Shown here: positions 1-4,916 of the stretch, piece by piece | Numbering within the stretch: the first letter of the stretch is position 1 | How the letters are laid out: each line of letters starts with the position of its first letter | Source: an uncultured Burkholderiales bacterium | GTDB lineage: Bacteria; Pseudomonadota; Gammaproteobacteria; Burkholderiales; Burkholderiaceae_C | Assembly (NCBI GenBank): GCA_937897495.1 | Contig: CALCBL010000415.1 | Location: 1-5,415 of the forward strand | Direction of reading: 5' to 3' | DNA length: 5,415 bases | Program-made: the position numbers and the translations under genes | Notes under the pieces: generated by a model | Database searches by the model: none | Seen by the model: only the letters and a program-made list of their open reading frames with translations | What the model was told of the DNA's origin: nothing

Positions 1-746
1 CAAGCGGTGGTTGTCCAAATGACTGCGAAGACCGATTTGGACGTGTCGGGCAGGGCGCTGAGACCAAACGCCTTGGCCAGTGCGGCATTGTCGGCCGCTT
101 CAAAGGCAACATCCAGGGTGTCGCTTTTTTTATCGGCGTATTCAATTTCAAATTCGGCCAACGAAGAGCCGCAATCGAAGCACCAGTAAACAGGCTTGAG
201 GCCGCGGTAGACAAAGCCACGTTCAATGACGCGTTTGAAAGCGCGAATTTCGCCGGCTTCATTGGCAAAGTCCATGGTGCGATAGGGTCGATCCCAATCA
301 CCCAACACGCCCAAGCGTTTGAAGTCTTCGCGCTGTTGGTCAATTTGCTCGGTGGCAAAGGCGCGGCTCTTGGCTTGCATGTCGTCGCGACTCAGTTTGC
401 GGCCATGCAATTTTTCAATGGCGTTTTCAATGGGCAAGCCGTGGCAGTCCCAGCCGGGAATGTATTGCGCGTCAAAGCCCGCCAATTGCTTGGACTTGAC
501 GATCATGTCTTTGAGTACTTTGTTCAGGGCGTGACCAATGTGCAATTTGCCATTGGCATACGGCGGCCCATCGTGCAACACAAACAAGGGGGCACCTTGG
601 CGGGCTACCCGCAGTTTTTTGTACAGGCCTTCGTCGCTCCAAGCTTTGGCCCAGGCAGGCTCACGCTTGGGTAAATCGCCGCGCATTGCAAACGCGGTGT
701 CGGGCATGTTCAGAGTGGCACGGTAATTTGTTTTTTGTTCGGACAT
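1..746 (-). CDS. ileS: isoleucyl-tRNA synthetase, N-terminal part (cut by window edge)
   Basis: Class I aminoacyl-tRNA synthetase that charges tRNA-Ile with isoleucine in the cytoplasm. I translated the minus strand by hand from the ATG at 746. The frame stays open for 248 codons to the window edge and starts [19 protein letters not shown]. The class I signature HIGH is at residues 69-72, preceded by the HDGPPYANG motif (58-66) that leads into the active site. Further along are [11 protein letters not shown] and GDWDRPY, both typical of IleS rather than ValRS or LeuRS, and the sequence breaks off in the threonine-rich WTTTA segment (244-248) of the CP1 editing domain. The KMSKS loop, anticodon-binding domain and C-terminal zinc region lie outside the window. 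The start is 11 bp after the ribF stop. No Shine-Dalgarno is visible (TTTGAACA precedes ATG), so translation may be coupled to ribF. ribF-ileS, usually followed by lspA, is a common proteobacterial order. Confidence 0.97.
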   Translation of the reverse strand, partial: MSEQKTNYRATLNMPDTAFAMRGDLPKREPAWAKAWSDEGLYKKLRVARQGAPLFVLHDGPPYANGKLHIGHALNKVLKDMIVKSKQLAGFDAQYIPGWDCHGLPIENAIEKLHGRKLSRDDMQAKSRAFATEQIDQQREDFKRLGVLGDWDRPYRTMDFANEAGEIRAFKRVIERGFVYRGLKPVYWCFDCGSSLAEFEIEYADKKSDTLDVAFEAADNAALAKAFGLSALPDTSKSVFAVIWTTTA

Positions 747-757
747 TGTTCAAAGCG

Positions 758-1783
758 TCATGGTGTGGGGACTTGCAAAGTCGCATTTCTAGCGGCGAAA
801 AATGCACGCGCATCGTCACAGTCCTTGGCAATGCCCAAAGTGAGGGCTTCCAAGCTGTCGTACTTGAGTTCGTCGTGTAATTTGTGCAGCAAGTCAACTC
901 GGATGATTTTACTGTAGCCACCTTCGACCCCAAGCTGGTTTGGCCAGTCTAAGCAATGGGTTTCTAACAGTACCCTGCCACCATTGACATCGTTGGGGTC
1001 CAAAGAGGGGCGAATGCCCAAATTGGCCACCCCAGGCAAGGCTTGGGGGCTTAAGCCATGAACTTCCACATTGAAAATGCCGCTGGCTGCGGGTTGCCAG
1101 TGGCTAAAGCGCAAGTTGAGGGTTCTGAAGCCGTCCTGAGCGCCTTCATGAGAGGCGCCTAGGCCACGCCCTAGCTTTCGGCCATGCACCACATGACCGC
1201 TGATGCTGTAGGGCCGTCCCAAAAGGCGGGCTACCCCGTTCATGTCGCCCTTGGCCAGGGCTTCTCTGACAGCAGAGCTTGAAACCCTGAGGCCATGCAC
1301 TTCGTAGCTGTTCATCCGAGCCACATCAAAACCCAGGCGCTGACCCGCGGCATCCAGCATGCTGTAGTCGCCGGCCCGCTTGGCGCCAAAGCGAAAATCA
1401 TCGCCCACCAGCAAATATTGAACACCCAGACCCTTGACCAAGACAGACTGAATGAAGTCCTCTGGTGTTTGACTTGCCAAGCGTGCGTCAAAGGGCAGCA
1501 CCACCACTTGGTCAATGCCGCAGCGATCGAGTTCTAGCAGTTTGTCGCGCAGGTTTGCAATTCGTGCAGGTGCTAATTCGGGCTTGTTGTGCAGCTTGGC
1601 AAAAAAATCTCTGGGGTGTGGCTCGAAGGTCATCACACAACTGGGTACCCCGCGGTGCGCAGCTTCGTTTTTCAAGAGCGCGAGCATGGCTTGGTGGCCG
1701 CGGTGGACACCGTCAAAGTTACCGATCGTCAAGGCGCATTGATGGGCCCTGTCTGGATGGTTGAATCCGCGAAATACCTTCAT
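758..1783 (-). CDS. ribF: bifunctional riboflavin kinase / FAD synthetase
   Basis: Phosphorylates riboflavin to FMN and adenylylates FMN to FAD; cytoplasmic, 341 residues (E. coli RibF is 313). The N-terminal nucleotidyltransferase domain (about 1-185) has the ATP-binding GNFDGVHRGH at 21-30, FEPHPRDFF at 53-61, VGDDFRFG at 126-133 and SSSAVREAL at 168-176. The C-terminal kinase domain (about 190-335) has GRPYSISGHVVHGRKLGRGL (189-208), RTLN at 220-223 in place of the usual PTAN, GVANLGIRP (251-259), LLETHCLDW (272-280) and a final helix with DELKYDSLEAL. An extra stretch of about eight residues (A210-D217) separates the LGRGLG loop from GFRTLN; the reading frame is intact. The ATG at 1783 gives the normal family N-terminus MKVFRG. 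No good Shine-Dalgarno is seen before it. It is the first gene of a likely ribF-ileS operon, divergent from the HNH gene. Confidence 0.97.
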   Translation of the reverse strand: MKVFRGFNHPDRAHQCALTIGNFDGVHRGHQAMLALLKNEAAHRGVPSCVMTFEPHPRDFFAKLHNKPELAPARIANLRDKLLELDRCGIDQVVVLPFDARLASQTPEDFIQSVLVKGLGVQYLLVGDDFRFGAKRAGDYSMLDAAGQRLGFDVARMNSYEVHGLRVSSSAVREALAKGDMNGVARLLGRPYSISGHVVHGRKLGRGLGASHEGAQDGFRTLNLRFSHWQPAASGIFNVEVHGLSPQALPGVANLGIRPSLDPNDVNGGRVLLETHCLDWPNQLGVEGGYSKIIRVDLLHKLHDELKYDSLEALTLGIAKDCDDARAFFAARNATLQVPTP

Positions 1784-1809
1784 GCTGTTTGCGTCATAAA
1801 AATGAATTG

Positions 1810-1815
1810 ATTACA
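1810..1815 (-). promoter_or_regulatory. possible -10 element for ribF
   Basis: Read on the minus strand this is TGTAAT, one mismatch from TATAAT. It would start a transcript near 1803, giving a leader of about 20 nt before the ribF ATG at 1783. No recognisable -35 hexamer lies 16-18 bp upstream (the best is TTCTGG), so this is a weak candidate. Confidence 0.22.
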
Positions 1816-1882
1816 GGGTATATTGTGACTGACCAGAAAGACTGGCCTGTTCTCGTTTCATGTCATGGTTTTACCGTTGGAT

Positions 1883-1886
1883 GGAG
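1883..1886 (+). promoter_or_regulatory. ribosome binding site that decides the HNH gene start
   Basis: GGAG lies 6 nt before the GTG at 1893. Neither in-frame ATG (1860 or 1881) has a purine-rich Shine-Dalgarno in front of it, so this site favours the GTG as the true start. Confidence 0.6.
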
Positions 1887-1892
1887 TCGCTT

Positions 1893-2450
1893 GTGAAGGT
1901 CTTGAAATTGTCTGCCCAAGGGCTTCCGCAGTCCTGGATTTCTTTGGAACAAGCTGTGGTCTATTACGCAGCCGAAGATGTCCGCTGGGAAGCGGGTCAA
2001 GAAATTGCTGTTTTTCACGGTGGCCACAATGCCATCACGGGCGAGCAGTCCATCATCAAGGTCAACAGCATCATTGGCACCCGCGGTGTTCATGGCATCA
2101 ATCCTTTCGAACTCCGCCCCGGCCTGACCAATGGCAAATTGTTCATTCGAGATCGCAATGTGTGTGCTTATTGCGGCCAGCGATTTCATGAAACAGAACT
2201 CACCCGCGAGCACATCGTGCCCTTTGCACAAAATGGCATCGACAATTGGATGAATGTGGTCACGGCGTGTCGCTCATGCAACCATCGCAAAAGCAGCCGA
2301 ACACCTGAGCAAGCAGGCATGCCATTGCTCTACACCCCTTACGTGCCCAGCCTGTGGGAAGATTTCATTTTGCGAAACCGCAGAATCTTGACCGATCAAA
2401 TGGCTTTTTTGATGGCACATGTGCCTCAAAATTCCAGATTGATCGATTAG
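1893..2450 (+). CDS. HNH endonuclease family protein (McrA-like, zinc-binding)
   Basis: Predicted 185-residue HNH-fold protein of unknown cellular role. The N-terminal part (1-80), starting KVLKLSAQGLPQSWISLEQA after the initiator, resembles the 'KVLVLN...PLSW' leader seen in many small chromosomal HNH proteins. The HNH/zinc module follows: CAYC (C91, C94), REHIVPF with H107, NWMNVV with N118/N121, CRSC (C126, C129) and NHRK with H131, so both zinc-binding CxxC pairs and the beta-beta-alpha-metal His/Asn residues are present. The tail (about 137-185) carries TPEQAGMPLLYTPYVPSLWE. I chose the GTG at 1893 because it has GGAG 6 nt upstream and gives the expected family start. An in-frame ATG at 1860 would add 11 residues (MSWFYRWMESL) but has no ribosome binding site. 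The catalytic residues suggest an active metal-dependent nuclease. No methylase or restriction partner is adjacent, so a restriction role is not supported. Its stop is 14 bp from that of the convergent dehydrogenase gene. Confidence 0.88.
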   Translation: MKVLKLSAQGLPQSWISLEQAVVYYAAEDVRWEAGQEIAVFHGGHNAITGEQSIIKVNSIIGTRGVHGINPFELRPGLTNGKLFIRDRNVCAYCGQRFHETELTREHIVPFAQNGIDNWMNVVTACRSCNHRKSSRTPEQAGMPLLYTPYVPSLWEDFILRNRRILTDQMAFLMAHVPQNSRLID

Positions 2451-2464
2451 ATGTCGGGCCGGCG

Positions 2465-3580
2465 TTAAGCAAACACGCCAGCTGTTTCTTGCATGCTGGC
2501 AGAGACTTCCCCCAGGTGGTGGAGGGTGTCGCCGAAAGTCATTTCAAGCTGCGTCAATTTCTTGAAGTAGTGGCTCACAATGTACTCGTCAGTCACGCCA
2601 ATACCACCATGCAATTGCACAGATTGTTGGCCCACATAGCGCATGGAATTGCCCAATTGGTATTTGGCACGGGCCATGGCTTGGTGGCGCTCCGCGGCTG
2701 GGGTGTTGAGTTTCAAGCTTGCGTAGTAGCTCATCGAGCGGCCCAGTTCCAGCTCCATCTTCATGTCGGCCACGCGGTGACGCAGGGCTTGGAAGGTGGC
2801 AATGGTGGTGTTGAACTGCTTGCGGGTGTTCATGTAGTCCACGGTGATGGCCATGGTTTTGTCCATCACGCCGACGCCTTCAGCGCAGGCACACGCAATG
2901 CCAATGTCCACTGCGTGGCTCAATGCGGTTTGGCCATCGAGGGTTAGCAAACTTGCAGGGCTTTGATTGAGTTGGAGTTCGGCGGCGCGGCCACCGTCTT
3001 GGGTACCGTAGCCCGACGTGGTGCAGCCCTTGGCCCCTTTGGCCACCAAGAACAAAGCCAGCTTGCCGGATGCCATGGCGGGCACCAAAAAGGCATCTGC
3101 ATGGTCACCCACGGCCACCATGCTTTTGGTGCCGCTAATGAGCCATTGGCCGTCTTGTTGCTGCGCTTGCGCATCGCATTTGTGGGTGTTGTAACGTGAT
3201 TTGCGTTCTTGGTGTGCCAACACCACAATGGCTTCGCCGCCTGCAATTTTGGGCAGCCATGCGGCCTTCAAAGCATCGGGTGCATAGCCTTCTAAAACGG
3301 CGCCAGCAATGAAAGCGTGCTGCATGGGTTCGAGCACAATGCCGCGGCCCAATTCTTCCATCACCACCATGCCTTCAACGGGCCCCATGCCCATGCCGCC
3401 TTGATCTTCGCTGACATACAGGCCGCACAGGCCCAGCTCTGCCAGTTCGGTGTAGGCGGCGCGGTCAAAGCCGCCCGCGTGCGTAATTTCGCGGCGGCGG
3501 TCAAAGGTGTAGCCCTTGTCGACCCATTTGCGAACAGCGTCGCGCAATTGTTCTTGATCGTCTGAAAAATCGAAATCCAT
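2465..3580 (-). CDS. pimD: acyl-CoA dehydrogenase, small subunit (pimeloyl-CoA dehydrogenase type)
   Basis: Predicted 371-residue subunit of a heteromeric FAD-dependent acyl-CoA dehydrogenase, which makes the 2,3-trans-enoyl-CoA in a beta-oxidation-like step. Domains in order: N-terminal helical domain (1-115, starting MDFDFSDDQEQLRDAV), beta-barrel middle domain (about 118-215), and C-terminal helical domain (about 220-355). The last carries RKQFNTTIATFQALRHRVADM (253-273) and QLHGGIGVTDE (322-332), motifs that in this family bind the adenine part of FAD and form the dimer contact. The middle domain is degenerate: the usual SEPxxGSD and KxWxT flavin motifs are replaced by HQERKSRY and TKSMV. 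No catalytic glutamate is seen at either known position (YEG motif absent; G227 at the helix position by hand alignment). Activity should therefore need the large subunit encoded 25 bp upstream. The ATG at 3580 has AGGA 6 nt before it. The symbol is by resemblance to Rhodopseudomonas PimD; the true substrate could be another dicarboxylyl, branched or ring-derived acyl-CoA. Confidence 0.88.
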   Translation of the reverse strand: MDFDFSDDQEQLRDAVRKWVDKGYTFDRRREITHAGGFDRAAYTELAELGLCGLYVSEDQGGMGMGPVEGMVVMEELGRGIVLEPMQHAFIAGAVLEGYAPDALKAAWLPKIAGGEAIVVLAHQERKSRYNTHKCDAQAQQQDGQWLISGTKSMVAVGDHADAFLVPAMASGKLALFLVAKGAKGCTTSGYGTQDGGRAAELQLNQSPASLLTLDGQTALSHAVDIGIACACAEGVGVMDKTMAITVDYMNTRKQFNTTIATFQALRHRVADMKMELELGRSMSYYASLKLNTPAAERHQAMARAKYQLGNSMRYVGQQSVQLHGGIGVTDEYIVSHYFKKLTQLEMTFGDTLHHLGEVSASMQETAGVFA

Positions 3581-3586
3581 GATGTG

Positions 3587-3590
3587 TCCT
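3587..3590 (-). promoter_or_regulatory. ribosome binding site for the small subunit gene
   Basis: The minus strand reads AAAGGA with the AGGA core ending 6 nt before the ATG at 3580. This strong site lies 4 nt downstream of the hairpin at 3595-3612. Confidence 0.7.
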
Positions 3591-3594
3591 TTAG

Positions 3595-3612
3595 GGGTTA
3601 AGTCATTAACCC
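3595..3612 (-). promoter_or_regulatory. perfect hairpin with tandem stop codons at the dehydrogenase gene junction
   Basis: On the transcribed strand GGGTTAA, a TGAC loop and TTAACCC form a perfect 7-bp stem. The upstream arm contains the large-subunit stop TAA, and the loop contains an in-frame second stop TGA, giving TAATGA. The stem ends 4 nt before the AGGA of the small subunit. No U-tract follows, so it does not look like an intrinsic terminator. A role in mRNA processing or in coupling translation of the two subunits is inference. Confidence 0.5.
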
Positions 3613-4787
3613 AAAACTACCTGAGCCACGATGTTGCGCTGCACTTCATTGCTGCCGCCGTAGATCGTGGTTTTGCGCATGTTGAAATAGTTGGCTGCAA
3701 GCGGTGCGTTGGACACTTCGTGTCCGGGGAAGTCGCCTTGCCAACCTGCATCCATGGCTTCGAAGATGAAGGGCAGGCTGAAGGGGCCGGCTGCCAACAT
3801 CATGAGTTCGGTGTAGCGCTGTTGAATTTCACTGCCCTTGATTTTCAAAAGGCCTGCAATGTCGAGTGAGTTTTTGCCAGACTTTTCTGCCGACAAAACA
3901 CGCAAGACCAACATCTCCAAAGCAACGATGTCCACTTCCAATTTAGAAATTTCATCGCGAAAACGCATGTCTTCGTAAACACCTTCGGTTTTGGCAATGC
4001 GCTTGAGACGCTCGAGTTCGCGTTTGGCGCGGTTCACGTCGGCAATGTTGGTGCGCTCGTGGGCCAACAAATGCTTGGCGTAATTCCAGCCTTTGTTTTC
4101 TTCTCCCACCAGGTTTTCTGCAGGTACTTCTACATTGTCAAACCACACTTCATTGACTTCGCATTCGCCATCGAGCAATTTGATGGGGCGCACCGTAATG
4201 CCAGGCGACTTCATGTCGATCAACAAGAAGGAGATGCCGGTTTGCGGTTTGCCTTCGTTGCTGGTGCGCACCAAGCAGAAAATCCATTCGCCATACTGGC
4301 CTAAGGTGGTCCAGGTTTTTTGGCCATTGACAATGTACTTGTCGCCCACGCGTTCAGCACGCGTTTTGAGGGACGCTAAGTCAGAACCTGAACCAGGTTC
4401 GCTGTAGCCTTGACTCCACCAAACTTCACCGCTGGCGATGCCTGGCAAGAAACGTTTTTGTTGTTCAGCATTGCCAAAAGCCATGATGACAGGCGCCACC
4501 ATGACGGGGCCGAAAGGCACCACGCGCGGGGCACCGGCCAATGCGCATTCTTCTTCGAACAAATGCTTTTGCACAGCTGTCCAACCAGGTCCGCCAAACT
4601 CTTCAGGCCAGCCCCAACCGAGCCAACCTTTCTTGCCCAAAATCTTGGCCCAAAGCTGCAAGTCGTCACGCGAGAGACGCATGGCGCTGTGAACTTTTTG
4701 CGAAATTTCGGAAGGTAAGTTTGCTTTTACCCAAGCGCGAATTTCCTCGCGAAATGCGAGTTCGTCGGGAGTGAATGCCAAATCCAT
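3606..4787 (-). CDS. pimC: acyl-CoA dehydrogenase, large subunit (pimeloyl-CoA dehydrogenase type)
   Basis: Predicted 393-residue large subunit of a heteromeric acyl-CoA dehydrogenase. The N-terminal helical domain (1-120) begins MDLAFTPDELAFREEIRAWV and includes GWGWPEEFGGPG (57-68). The middle domain has the flavin-ring motif QGYSEPGSGSD (126-136) and NGQKTWTT (154-161), both canonical. The C-terminal domain carries LLAHERTNIADVNRAKREL with E244, and ends KTTIYGGSNEVQRNIVAQVV. The classical catalytic glutamate of the IYEG motif is replaced by G377. E244 sits where isovaleryl-CoA dehydrogenase and related heteromeric enzymes carry their alternative catalytic base, so it is the likely one here. 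The usual RxxFGxxI motif for FAD adenine binding is missing but is present in the partner. First gene of a two-gene operon. The ATG at 4787 has GGAG 9 nt upstream. Family membership is clear; pimeloyl-CoA as substrate is inferred from resemblance. Confidence 0.9.
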   Translation of the reverse strand: MDLAFTPDELAFREEIRAWVKANLPSEISQKVHSAMRLSRDDLQLWAKILGKKGWLGWGWPEEFGGPGWTAVQKHLFEEECALAGAPRVVPFGPVMVAPVIMAFGNAEQQKRFLPGIASGEVWWSQGYSEPGSGSDLASLKTRAERVGDKYIVNGQKTWTTLGQYGEWIFCLVRTSNEGKPQTGISFLLIDMKSPGITVRPIKLLDGECEVNEVWFDNVEVPAENLVGEENKGWNYAKHLLAHERTNIADVNRAKRELERLKRIAKTEGVYEDMRFRDEISKLEVDIVALEMLVLRVLSAEKSGKNSLDIAGLLKIKGSEIQQRYTELMMLAAGPFSLPFIFEAMDAGWQGDFPGHEVSNAPLAANYFNMRKTTIYGGSNEVQRNIVAQVVLG

Positions 4788-4796
4788 GAGGTGTGT

Positions 4797-4800
4797 CTCC
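4797..4800 (-). promoter_or_regulatory. ribosome binding site for the large subunit gene
   Basis: The minus strand reads GGAG, 9 nt before the ATG at 4787. The spacing is slightly long but usable, and no closer site is present. Confidence 0.5.
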
Positions 4801-4832
4801 GGTCAATGCCAGTAAATGAGGGGAAAGTGCGT

Positions 4833-4854
4833 TTTTAGCACGACCGTGCGCAAA
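4833..4854. promoter_or_regulatory. dyad-symmetric candidate operator upstream of the dehydrogenase operon
   Basis: GCACG-AC-CGTGC (4838-4849) is a perfect 5-bp inverted repeat with a 2-bp centre. It extends to TTT...AAA outer arms, so 8 of 10 symmetric pairs match over 22 bp. The size and form are like operators of TetR-type repressors, which often control acyl-CoA dehydrogenase genes in proteobacteria. It lies 46 bp upstream of the large-subunit ATG. On the minus strand it overlaps TGCTAAAAA, a poor extended -10. No regulator gene is in the window, so the cognate protein is unknown. Confidence 0.4.
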
Positions 4855-4874
4855 TGCGGTGTCTTCGCTGCGAC

Positions 4875-4886
4875 AAATTGCAATTT
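4875..4886. repeat. 12-bp perfect palindrome in the divergent control region
   Basis: AAATTGCAATTT is fully self-complementary about the 4880/4881 centre. It includes TTGCAA, the candidate -35 of the purN promoter. It could be a protein-binding site or simply a chance AT-rich palindrome. Confidence 0.35.
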
Positions 4887-4908
4887 AGATGTCTGCGGCA
4901 GGGATAAT
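4878..4908 (+). promoter_or_regulatory. candidate sigma70-type promoter for purN
   Basis: TTGCAA at 4878-4883 (4 of 6 to TTGACA) and GATAAT at 4903-4908 (5 of 6 to TATAAT) are separated by 19 bp, which is long. Transcription would start near 4914-4917, at or next to the first possible purN start codon. Confidence 0.4.
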
Positions 4909-4916
4909 ACGGGGTC

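Larger units (their letters stand above)
1784..1892. other. divergent intergenic region between ribF and the HNH gene
   Basis: About 109 bp that must hold the start signals for ribF (leftward) and the HNH gene (rightward). It is AT-rich at 1795-1830. I see no FMN-riboswitch-like structure, which would not fit easily in this length. The frame of the HNH gene is open back to an ATG at 1860, so part of this region is potentially translated (see the HNH gene for why I do not prefer that start). Confidence 0.6.

Noticed and set aside
336..674. 112-codon open frame on the plus strand
   Set aside because: It is antisense to ileS, whose HIGH motif and continuous 248-codon frame are unambiguous.
1789..1824. 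Rightward promoter from TTGCGT (1789) or TTGATT (1807) with TATATT (1819-1824)
   Set aside because: The spacers would be 24 and 6 bp, both far from the 16-19 bp needed.
1832..1846. CCAG-AAAGA-CTGG inverted repeat between ribF and the HNH gene
   Set aside because: Only four pairs match and the flanking bases do not extend it, so it is within chance expectation.
1863..2231. 122-codon open frame on the minus strand
   Set aside because: It is entirely antisense to the HNH gene, whose zinc and HNH motifs show which strand is coding.
2459..2483. GGCGTT...AACACGCC near the convergent stops as a possible terminator
   Set aside because: The stem needs a bulge, overlaps the coding end of the small subunit and has no following T-tract in either direction.
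2354..2947. 197-codon open frame on the plus strand, histidine-rich when translated
   Set aside because: It lies antisense to the clear small-subunit dehydrogenase gene and overlaps the end of the HNH gene. Its composition is what a reverse-complemented GC-biased gene gives, and it shows no domain or ribosome binding site.
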